Shown: piece after piece, positions 12,101-20,705 of the stretch
Layout of the letters: the number at the start of each line of letters is the position of its first letter
Position numbering within the stretch: position 1 is the first letter of the stretch
Source of the DNA: Drosophila miranda
Lineage: Eukaryota > Arthropoda > Insecta > Diptera > Drosophilidae
Assembly (NCBI RefSeq): GCF_003369915.1
Contig: NC_046674.1
Coordinates: 28,275,657 to 28,339,656 of the forward strand
Direction: 5' to 3'
Length of the DNA: 64,000 bases
The notes under the pieces: model-generated
The model's input: only the letters and a program-made list of their open reading frames with translations
Told to the model about the DNA's origin: nothing
Databases searched by the model: none
Program-made: the position numbers and the translations under genes

Positions 12101-14488
12101 CGAAACCAGAAGCCAAAGGATATTCCCGGTCCCCACACCCGAGGCCCTAGGCCAAAGTGCCGCTTCCAAGGACAGGTGCAATGTGCAATCTTTTGGTATT
12201 TTGTTGGCTTTGCACATTTGGCATAATGCCAAAACACAATAAAAAAAGGGCAGCACCGTGGAAGGGCAGTGCATGAGGAAGGGGAAGGGAATGTCTAAAG
12301 CAAAACAACTGCGGCAGACGGCGAAAACAAAAAGACAATGCAAACTCAACACCTAAGGATGGCAAACACTTAAAGACGCGGCGGGGCCGGCGGCAGGCGC
12401 CCCATCGACTCCGCCGACTCCATCATCGGGGAGAGAGGGAGTGGGCGAACCATGACGAGGGACCACTCCCATCTCCTTGGAGTCGTCAGACCTGGCATCA
12501 GCCTCAGCTTCAGCTACAGCTACAGCATCGGGGCTGAGGAGCAGCCAGGACGTGCATTCATTCAAATCGACTTCCAGCTCTCGACTCCCGACTCTCAGTT
12601 CTTAGTCCTTGGTGCTCCTTCTTTCCTCCACTGTTGTCTTTACAAAGGGAATTCATTTTAATGTGAAGGGCGGGTCGTGTCGGGTCGGGTCGGGCAGGAC
12701 TTGGCTATGGGTCTGACTGAGTCAGGAAGCGTTTGCTGGCAGAGGGTCCTGGACGAAGCCGGAGACGGAGTCAAAGCTAGAGCGAGTCGATTACGTCTGC
12801 GTGTGGCGCGCCAAGACGCGGCTGTGCCTGTGTCTGTGCCTGTGCCTGTGCTGTGTGCTCCACGGATACGGATTTAAACGGCCAAAGTGCAATCCACAAA
12901 CACAACCAACAAACACACACACACACGCAGTCACATAGAACGAGAGACAGGAGACGGTGCAACGCCGGCATTCAAGCGCACAGCGAGCGCCAAACTCAAC
13001 TCCAACTCCCAGTCAAGCCCGACCCAGCCAGAGTCTATAATTTCTGTTGTGGTTCCTGTCTATTGTCTTACCATTCCTTTCTCCCCTTCTGCCTCAGTAG
13101 CCCTATCTACTAGCGGTATCCTTCGCCAAGGGCAGCCCCTGCCCCTGCCCCTGCCCCTGGCCCAACACCAGCCCCGCCCTTGTGCTGCCCTCTGCTAGGG
13201 AAATGAGCCATTCGCGTGAATTACTTAAAGAGGATCCCCATCCCTGCCACCGCTGCTGGAGCTCATTTGACTTTTAGGCATTCCCACGATTCAGTTCTTT
13301 AAGCTCTGGCCCGCACTCTTCTCTGTGTAGTTTGTGTCAGGTAATGTTGGTCCACTCCCACTGCAGAGGCATGGCATCGGTGCAGCTAAGCTGGGCTTCA
13401 GGGCCTTGCGGTCGCGATGCGACTGATCTGAAATGTTGCCGTGGCGGCAATTCAGTATCTTAGTTAGAGTTTACCTTGGCGTGTCGTAGTCTATTCTAAG
13501 CCTGGGCTAAGTCCACCTGCGGGTTACTGCAGGAGTAGATTCAGCATCACTGAGGGGCTTGCATGCCATCTCCGCACACAAGGAGAGCTCTTGCAACTGC
13601 AACTGCAGCTGCATCTGCATCAAAGATCTGCATCGCTGCATGGATTTCCCCTTTCTCATGGGTCTTCTGTATATTGTGCGTCCTCGATTGCGCTCTTCCG
13701 TACTTTCATTTTATCACTTGCCTTTGGAAGATAATCAACGGATCCAGCAGAAGATGATTCTATCGCTGACTGGAATGTAGAATGTGGACTGTGGACCCCT
13801 TTCGACTCGATCATTTTCTATACCCATAGGGAATATATTTGCCGCTCGTTGATAAGACCGATATCTCCTGTTAGCTCTCTTTCAGTTGAACATGAAAACA
13901 CCTCAGGAGAAGTGAGGACTCAGGCTTCCTCGAAACAGGACACCACCCTCCACCAAATGCTCAGATTGCAGTCTGTCAAAACAATTGAAAAATACAAATA
14001 AAAACAATTCAATTGGACAAATAGAATCTAAAATCGAAACGCTCGAGTGAAAGTTCTGCAGTTCGATTCGAGTGAAAGCTTTCGCTTGAGTGCAGGGCGT
14101 CAGAGCGCCTGCGCCTGCCAGGTTGAGTGGGTCTCAAAATTGTGGGTGGCGCCAAATTCTCCTTGATAGTTGTTATTGTAGCACTATGAGTAGATTTTGA
14201 GTGGATTTTGTGGATTCTATGATTATTTCTATTAATTTTTTTGGACTCTTGGTAGTGGGTTTCAAAGATGCTTTAGCTGGGTGCCAGATGGAGTTGGCTG
14301 TGGGTGGCTTCTTTGATTCCTGCTTTGGGATGCTGAGCGGATGTTTATTTTAAATTATATTTTAAATTAAAATTATTTTAAATTTGGCGCCAAGCATGTC
14401 AGAATAATACACTAGCGCGTCGAATGTGAAATTGAATAGTGTCACCAGCCGACAGACAAGGTTGCTTGCTACATGCAGTTCCTTCATC
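6151..14488. other. Long gene-poor region, no supported gene
   Basis: About 8.3 kb in which I find no open frame with consistent codon usage, splice sites or similarity. There are GT tracts at 7815-7838 and 9506-9529, CTG-type repeats near 8430-8450, a CAGCATCAGCATCAGC run near 11995-12040, CCCCTGCCCCTGCC repeats near 13135-13160 and scattered CATATGTA repeats (10640-10680). Large upstream intergenic or intronic DNA with possible enhancers is the best reading; I cannot locate specific elements. Confidence 0.45.
9506..9529. repeat. GT microsatellite
   Basis: Twelve uninterrupted GT units in non-coding DNA. A similar tract lies at 7815-7838. Confidence 0.85.
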
Positions 14489-14563
14489 TAGTGTGACCAT
14501 ACACAGTATAAAAAACACTTTTCTGTATATTTTGACGTCGAAATTGATTTGAAGGTATATTTA
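14489..14563. promoter_or_regulatory. Candidate core-promoter motifs (Ohler motif 1 and motif 6)
   Basis: Positions 14489-14499 read TAGTGTGACCA, whose reverse complement TGGTCACACTA fits Ohler motif 1 (YGGTCACACTR) exactly. A GGTATATTTA motif-6-like site lies on the + strand at 14554-14563 and a TATAAAAA run at about 14508. The two motifs point in opposite directions, so the transcribed strand is uncertain. An unexplained ORF starts 58 bp downstream on the + strand. Confidence 0.35.
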
Positions 14564-14620
14564 CGATTAGTCGGTTCTTTACAATATATATATCATTAAT
14601 TTTATCAATCAATAATCATT

Positions 14621-15001
14621 ATGAACTTCCGACAGCAAGTTTTTTTAATTTTCGCTCTCTCAAATCGTGCTTCCCGGCATAAAACCAAAGCTTTCCTAAA
14701 TTTATTCCACTGGATGCATTCAAATTCCACTTTGGCGCGCAGGTCTAGCGATTGTCCAGTCGATAGTATCGAAACCGGTTGTTTGCTGCCTCGTTCTGCG
14801 ATATTCTCTCTTCGTGGACAGATTTTTCATCGCAAGAATATACCTTTCATCGAAAAATGTCCCTACATTCATACATTCATGACGTTAACTTATTTGTTTA
14901 AACCAATAATAAGAGATTTAAAAACCAGCATATTTTGTAGAAAATTGAGTCATCAATCGGATACAATTATATTGTCAAGGTTTACAGTCTTACCTAGCTA
15001 G
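14621..15001 (+). CDS. Unrecognised 126-aa ORF, doubtful
   Basis: A single uninterrupted frame starts with ATG and runs 126 codons to TAG. The product is basic and rich in Ser, Leu, Phe and Arg, with a hydrophobic start (VFLIFAL) and no domain I recognise. Motif-6 and motif-1-like promoter sequences lie 60-130 bp upstream, the only reason to take it seriously. There is no canonical AATAAA close downstream. It could be an orphan gene, a decayed gene or a chance ORF. Confidence 0.2.
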   Translation: MNFRQQVFLIFALSNRASRHKTKAFLNLFHWMHSNSTLARRSSDCPVDSIETGCLLPRSAIFSLRGQIFHRKNIPFIEKCPYIHTFMTLTYLFKPIIRDLKTSIFCRKLSHQSDTIILSRFTVLPS

Positions 15002-15273
15002 TAATATTAAGCCGAGTATTATAATCGGACTCGGATTTCCGATCTCGCAGAGAGAACGATTAACCCATTGTCGACCAGGAGGAAGATAAATATACTCCCC
15101 GAAGGTGATAAAACTTGAAGAAAGATAGCAATTTTTTTCTAAGTAAAGAGTAGGATTTGCAACAAGGATTTACAAACAGTATTATTGTCCATGGTTTATC
15201 TTAAGTTGTTCACCTGTTCATATAGTGAGGAAATAAGTTGGTTTTTTTCATCGGTATATGTACGGTAGTTTTT

Positions 15274-15320
15274 GGTATTTTTCTAAGGCCCTTACGGTAT
15301 ATTTTGACCGCGGTCACACT
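15274..15320 (+). promoter_or_regulatory. Core promoter of the 15.8 kb gene (motif 6 twice, motif 1)
   Basis: GGTATTTTT at 15274 and GGTATATTTT at 15296 match Ohler motif 6, and CGGTCACACT at 15311-15320 matches nearly all of motif 1. Motif 1 with motif 6 is a known TATA-less housekeeping promoter class in Drosophila and usually sits at or just upstream of the start site. Transcription would begin about 15310-15350 and read rightward into a long 5' UTR. Confidence 0.6.
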
Positions 15321-15804
15321 TACTACCACAAAATAAACAGACTCGGAATCACAAAAAATACAACAAAAGCGCAACATTTAGCTGCATTGCGTACAGAAAA
15401 CTAACGAACGCGGCAAAGTTCCCAAATCAAAATGTTGTGCATAAGGTGGCAGAGCGCCTAAACCAGGGCAGCCCCTACGGGAGAGTGCATTTTCCACTGA
15501 GACGCAATTATGCAAGTTGCAGCAGCCGTAACAACAGCGCCAGCAGATCTAACTGTACTCGCGTTGGTGGTAGTGGTGGTGGTGGTGGTGGAGGTGGTGT
15601 TGCTGGTGGCGGAGGTGCAACAGTTGCTGGACAATTCGCACGGCGCCCCATCGGCAAACAAGAGCTAGGAAAGGAGCGCAAACGAAGGAAGGAACAACAA
15701 TCGGAACGCAATTGAACGGTTGGGCAAGCAAGCAGCAAGAAGAGTCCGCTGGATGCCATCGTCTACAGATTTCACCATATGTCTTCTTTCTTCAACTTTC
15801 AGAT

Positions 15805-17214
15805 ATGACTCAAAGACATTCCGAACCATTTTACATATCGCCCAGGCTATTCGACAACAGGCGCCTCAAACGACGCCGCTGCAAATGGATGGAGCGCCTG
15901 CGTGAGCACCAACAGACTTGCAAGGCCGAGATGCGCGCCCAGCAGGCGTTCGCCTCTAAGACTGAACGTGGCAGACGGCGTTGCCCAGCAACGCTGCAAA
16001 GGCATCATCTTCTGGCCGCTGCCACACTGCCTGCAGATGTCACTATCGATTTGCTGTCAGACGACGACGACGACACCAACGACGTTAACGCGATTGTAGA
16101 GCCGAGGCCAAAGCCAGTACCGGCAGGTGCGTCATCAACGTGCAACAGCCTGTTCATGCATCAGCCGAACTTGCTGCTTATGCCTGCAACCACACTCAGC
16201 ATCCACCAACACGACGGAGGCGGCGGCGCCAGCAGGGGATACACACAGCGAAGGGTCCCAAAACACGGCATGTCCCAGGGCAACGCTGTGACAACTACAT
16301 GTGTGTTGGGGCGGGGGACATCCACATCCACACACTCACAATCTCTGACTGAGAGCATACTGATAACCAGTGATGACGAGAACAACGACAATGCCATCGC
16401 CAAGTATGTGCGCAGGCAGCACTCGATGCGCTCGCCCCCACCGCTGGCACCGCTAACACTCTCGGAGACCGTCGAAGAGGTTACTGTGTCTCTGGTGCCG
16501 CGAAATACCACCACTGCCAACTGCCAGGCACGCCTGCGACACTCCCACCCGCCTCACTCCGGTAACTACAAAGCCTGCAACATACCGTCAGCACCGCCAC
16601 ACACAGCAACCACCAATGGCATGGGCAGAGCCGCCAGCAGCAACAGCGGTCACGGCAACGGCAACGACGGATATCTGGAGGTAGATGTCGGGAGCGGCAT
16701 TACGGCCACTCTGCCGGACGAAACCACCGTGCATACGGTCATTGCGAATCGCATCTACGAGCTCTCCTTGAGCAAGCTGCGTGAGGGTCTCGCGTCCAGC
16801 GGAGTACCTGAGTACACGCACGATTTGCTGCCCGAGCAGCTGCAGAAGCTGTCGCCAGCCCTGCGTGCCAAAGTGGCGCCTCTGGTGGCGCCATCGCCCC
16901 CCACGCCCATATCCCTCAAGCTGTCCAGCGACCTCAGCATATCACTGATCTCAGACGACGACGATTGCGAGAGCAGCAGCATCAACAACACAGCCGGAGG
17001 GCTCGGATCCGATCTGGTCTACCCAGTGGTGGCTGCGGAAGCACACGCCGCCGCCAAGCTGCTCAAGCAGCAGCAGCCCCAACTGTCGGTGGTGCAGCAT
17101 CTGCAGTATGCAGGCGGTGGTTTTGCACCACCCGTGGCCCTGGCACTGCCGGTGATGGCTCACACAGCGACTACATCCACGGTTCCACTACCGCGTCGCC
17201 GTAAACTGGGCTGA
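15805..17214 (+). CDS. 469-aa low-complexity nuclear-type protein with three SIM-like motifs (possibly a6)
   Basis: The frame runs from ATG 15805 to TGA 17212-17214. I chose this ATG because the frame upstream has no ATG and a strong 3' splice site (TTCTTCAACTTTCAG) ends at 15802, implying a spliced 5' UTR. Residues about 21-49 are very basic and helix-prone (LKRRRCKWMERLREHQQ). Three hydrophobic-acidic motifs stand out: VTIDLLSDDDDD (79-90), SILITSDDENND (184-195) and LSISLISDDDD (377-387), each fitting a SUMO-interaction motif. Residues about 296-375 look like the most ordered segment (IANRIYELSLSKLREGL). The C-terminus is basic (PRRRKLG). The rest is Ser/Thr/Pro/His-rich. No catalytic domain is visible. 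Position beside b6 and halfway suggests the fly gene a6, from memory of the 2B region and not from alignment. SUMO binding is an inference. Confidence 0.8.
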   Translation: MTQRHSEPFYISPRLFDNRRLKRRRCKWMERLREHQQTCKAEMRAQQAFASKTERGRRRCPATLQRHHLLAAATLPADVTIDLLSDDDDDTNDVNAIVEPRPKPVPAGASSTCNSLFMHQPNLLLMPATTLSIHQHDGGGGASRGYTQRRVPKHGMSQGNAVTTTCVLGRGTSTSTHSQSLTESILITSDDENNDNAIAKYVRRQHSMRSPPPLAPLTLSETVEEVTVSLVPRNTTTANCQARLRHSHPPHSGNYKACNIPSAPPHTATTNGMGRAASSNSGHGNGNDGYLEVDVGSGITATLPDETTVHTVIANRIYELSLSKLREGLASSGVPEYTHDLLPEQLQKLSPALRAKVAPLVAPSPPTPISLKLSSDLSISLISDDDDCESSSINNTAGGLGSDLVYPVVAAEAHAAAKLLKQQQPQLSVVQHLQYAGGGFAPPVALALPVMAHTATTSTVPLPRRRKLG

Positions 17215-17807
17215 AGAATGGGCCTGACGGAGCCCCAAAAGCCAAGCCATAATATCATTCCCCAATAGCCGGACTCGCGTCACGATGTAGTCGCGGGCTC
17301 AGACTTTTCCTAGCATTAGCTAGTAGTGCAAATATAAAAGTAGATTTAGTATTTCGCGCCCTCATGATTTTCCCAGTGTACCCCCGAACCACGAACCCCA
17401 CCCGTCTCATGATTTTGTTTCTCTCTTTCTCCCTCTCTCTCACTCTCTCTATACCACTCTTTCTATCTCTGTCTTTCTCATAAATTTAAGTTTAAGCTTT
17501 AACGGAATGAGAGACGATAAAAAAACAAACGTACAAAATAGAAGAAAGAAAAGGAAGATTAGAGCCCAGAGATTTTTGGAAAAAAAAACGTAAGGAATAT
17601 TTGTAAAAAATTTTAGGAGAGAAAATAGTAAATTTGCAGGCACACAGAAAAAAATGGAAAAAATAACCCAATATTCATATATACAAAAAAACAACACACA
17701 CAATTAGGTTTAAAGCTATGCAAGTATTTCGATTAAGCCAAGTGTAGTTTGTGTGCATCATACCATTAGCAGATGATCCACACACATGCACACACACAAC
17801 ACACCCG

Positions 17808-17883
17808 AATAAATATTGTAGGTGTCGAAGATTGAGAAACCTGTATTATATTTAACCGATCCCCGCCCCTAGATCGGAATAAA
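17808..17883 (+). terminator. Polyadenylation signals of the 15.8 kb gene
   Basis: AATAAA occurs at 17808-17813 and again at 17878-17883 on the + strand, about 600-670 bp after the stop codon. The sequence between stop and signals is AT-rich with no other gene, so a 3' UTR of roughly 0.6-0.7 kb is likely. Confidence 0.5.
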
Positions 17884-18041
17884 CTATATTGTACATACAT
17901 TTCTATATATCCCTATCCTACTGCTGTATTCATCATGTAAAAGGGAAATATGTAAAAATATAATTTCAAAAATATATATATCATGTAAGCTGCACCGTGT
18001 ACATAGATGTGACTCAGTGCGCTCCATCACTCTTGCATTGT

Positions 18042-18063
18042 GGATACGTATCCACGTGGATAC
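18042..18063. repeat. Two overlapping perfect palindromes
   Basis: GGATACGTATCC (18042-18053) and GTATCCACGTGGATAC (18048-18063) are both perfect palindromes and share six bases. The second contains a CACGTG E-box. They lie about 160 bp after the poly(A) signals of the upstream gene. Function unknown; a protein-binding site or a transposon end are possible. Confidence 0.6.
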
Positions 18064-18712
18064 GTCTTAAGAAGAATCTACACTCCGTTCCTTGGAGTAC
18101 CAAAAAATAAGAGCTCGCCGGGTCCTACTCCCCTGGGCCAGTTGGTATGGAAAGACTAACAATTTTAGTCAGTCAGCTCGAAGAAGGCTGCGACATCGTG
18201 GACATGTGATCATTGTCTTGCCAGATGAATCAGAATTAATAGCCCGTCTAGTACCCTTAGACCAAAGGGTGTTCCTTCTCACTGTGTCTGATGCCGCATT
18301 TTTTTAACATCCTTGTCCTTGGCCCTACCTGTAGAGTTATCCGTGTCACTCTATCAAATCGTAAAACACTCTTTTAGAGCAGGCTTAAGATCATCAATAT
18401 CAAAGATTAGTCATTGGGCGTATCCAAAGTCGTGTGCTATCCACACGTGCTGATGTTACCAAAAGAGTACTTTCCCATCAAAAGTTATCCGATTACCAAG
18501 ACTCCATCTCTTGCGCTCTCTTCGGCCTTGCGGAGTCATGATATGAATGAATAAATGACCTAAAAGGAATCCAGATGCAAATGTTAGAATGTCACTGGGT
18601 CGGTTCGATCTTATGATTCCTTTCTAATCGTGGCTTGACTTATATCGCAGTATTATTATTATATGCAACAATCAATGCATATTACCACCGACACAAAAAG
18701 AGTTTTGTTTAG

Positions 18713-19222
18713 TCACAACGAATTATTATTTTGAGAAGAAATCGATAGCAAGCGATATCCGATAGAAAACAGTCGATGTATATGCGATAACGATAAAGAT
18801 AAGATAAAGGAGCATGAGCATAACTGCCTCCCCCCACAGCAGGTAAATTCAAGTAAATTCTTCGTAAAAACGTCCTTCTGGTGCATCATAATGCAGTCCT
18901 TTGGCCAGTGTGCAAATGAAGTCAACAACTCGAAACGACTGGAAAGCCTCTGTCTCCTATCTATCCTCCCTAGCAGCACAACATTGCACAGAGCACTCGC
19001 CCCACGCATGCGCCTGCCAAAGTAGCCCGCGTACGATTTAGGGCGGAAACGCTTTTCTGATGTAGATATACCAGAAATATTTTTACTCTTCTGCTGTTCT
19101 ACTGTGGCGGTGGCTGTGCTGCTTAGTGCTACGTTAAATCGCATCGAACGGTTTTTAAAAGCGGTCGCATACGACGGCTCACACGGTAAGCTTCCCGACC
19201 TGGGTACCCCCAGATGGTCCAT
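18713..19222 (-). CDS. Unrecognised 169-aa ORF, doubtful
   Basis: An uninterrupted minus-strand frame with ATG at 19222. The middle looks fairly protein-like (for example FRPKSYAGYFGRRMRGAS and FELLTSFAHWPKDC), but I recognise no family, and the end (SLSLSHIHRLFS) is coded by the CGATA/GATA-rich cluster below. A possible 3' splice site (TTAATGCAG) precedes the ATG. It may be a chance ORF upstream of the AIP3-family gene. Confidence 0.2.
   Translation of the reverse strand: MDHLGVPRSGSLPCEPSYATAFKNRSMRFNVALSSTATATVEQQKSKNISGISTSEKRFRPKSYAGYFGRRMRGASALCNVVLLGRIDRRQRLSSRFELLTSFAHWPKDCIMMHQKDVFTKNLLEFTCCGGRQLCSCSFILSLSLSHIHRLFSIGYRLLSISSQNNNSL
18743..18795 (+). promoter_or_regulatory. Cluster of CGATA sites, candidate BEAF-32/DREF element
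   Basis: Within 53 bp there are five CGATA pentamers on the same strand (18743, 18753, 18760, 18785, 18791) plus one CGATG (18774), followed by two GATAA sites. Clustered CGATA is the known recognition pattern of the BEAF-32 boundary protein and overlaps the DREF site. It lies between two same-strand transcription units, fitting a boundary or promoter role. Factor binding is inferred. Confidence 0.5.
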
Positions 19223-20705
19223 GGCCTCCCCTGCATTAATTTTTGTGAGCGTTTATTAAATGGCCAGTGCGTGTGGCACACCGAAACGGTAAGGCATCCC
19301 AGCCACAAAAAAACCACCGGCCCCCTCGCGGTGTGTGTGTGTGTGTAGTGTGTGCCACTAAACTTATAACGGATTCCCACTTGCCACTTGCATTCTTCGT
19401 GCAACATATACATCTCTGTACATACCTCGGTACTTGGGGTACACACATACACAGAGGAGGGCCCGGGGCTCGAGCCCGGGACCCCCTATGGGGCGGGCGG
19501 CCTGTTCCAGGTGTATAGAATATTTTGTGCCGCTGAAAACTATGTAAAATAAAGTCGAGAACTACATAGTTGTTTGCAGATGTACGTGGATGAATGTGTA
19601 TTAAGTTCAGGCGGCTACACTTGCCCGTACATATGTATGTACATAAATACATATATGTATGTATGTACATTCGCCAAAGAGCGCCGTCTTTGGGGGCGGA
19701 AGGGAGCTCGGCTGCAAGTGTGAGTGCGTATAGAACGCCGCACCTAAATCTAATCAAAAATTCTTTCAGTAAACCGACACCAACGCAATTTTATATACAT
19801 AGGCACATATTTAAATTCATATTGTACGTATTTACATAGGTATGTACATATGTACATATTTATGTATAGATATGCATTGAAAAGTGTACCACCAATGCAT
19901 ATTGTATATGTTCACGATGTATATACAATGTATGTACATCTAAGTATATGCAACACCCATATAAACATACATATACCACACTTACATAGTTACATGCATG
20001 GTTGATCGACAGGAGTTCGTTCTGAATGGAGCTCAATTTTTAGGACCTCCTTTAAAAGTGAGCTTTAAGATCAAACAAACATATTTCAAATGCATCTTAA
20101 TGCTTTTAATGGTAATGCCAAAACTGTTTCCGCTTGAAGAACTCTCGTTTTTAAAGATTAACAGCCCGAAAAGAACTATATTCTTGTGCGTTGCGTTCTT
20201 GCGACAACAAAACAAGTGCATAATAATGCGTATATTAGCATAGTTAATACAATATTTGGTACTATAATATACACCAGCGCTTTACGCGTCATGCGGCAGC
20301 GCCCCTCGTTGCGTTTCGCCAGAGAAACACGCGGCGCGTGTTGTATCGCTTGGACAACTTGATAGTGCAGCCATTGTACACTTTTCAGCTCAAACTTCGT
20401 AGCTTGCATAATTTTAGTTATTTTAGTGCAATTACTATTCAAAAACGATTTACCATTCCGACCTTTAAGATGATGGCCCCCGAACTCTCAGCTGTAGATC
20501 AGCAGAATTCCTGAAATTAGCACAATATACACTCTTAAATATATACGCAAAATACTGCTCACAAACGAGGCGATCCCAAGCTATGGGGATAGAGCTAAAT
20601 TTATAAATAACCAAAAGCGTTAACCCTATCGCTTGTTGTTTTCAACTCAATTTGCAGCTCCCCATCAAAGAACACACCTCGAAAAGGACTGGACACTATC
20701 ACAAA
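18796..20705. other. Upstream region of the AIP3-family gene
   Basis: Non-coding apart from the doubtful ORF above. It contains repeated TACATATGTA-type sequence (19626-19670, 19830-19995), a GC-rich near-palindrome around CTCGAG (19460-19490), and a probable 3' splice site (CTCAATTTGCAG) ending at 20658 that would join an upstream 5' UTR exon to the first coding exon. I cannot place the transcription start. Confidence 0.4.

Noticed and set aside
15437..15715. Upstream frame with a Gly run from GGTGGT repeats
   Set aside because: The Gly run is repeat-encoded, the frame ends before the main ORF, and the segment lies in the presumed 5' UTR.
19455..19490. GC-rich near-palindrome resembling a tRNA T arm on the minus strand
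   Set aside because: A 5-bp stem with a 7-base loop can be drawn, but no anticodon arm, D arm or acceptor stem can be folded around it.
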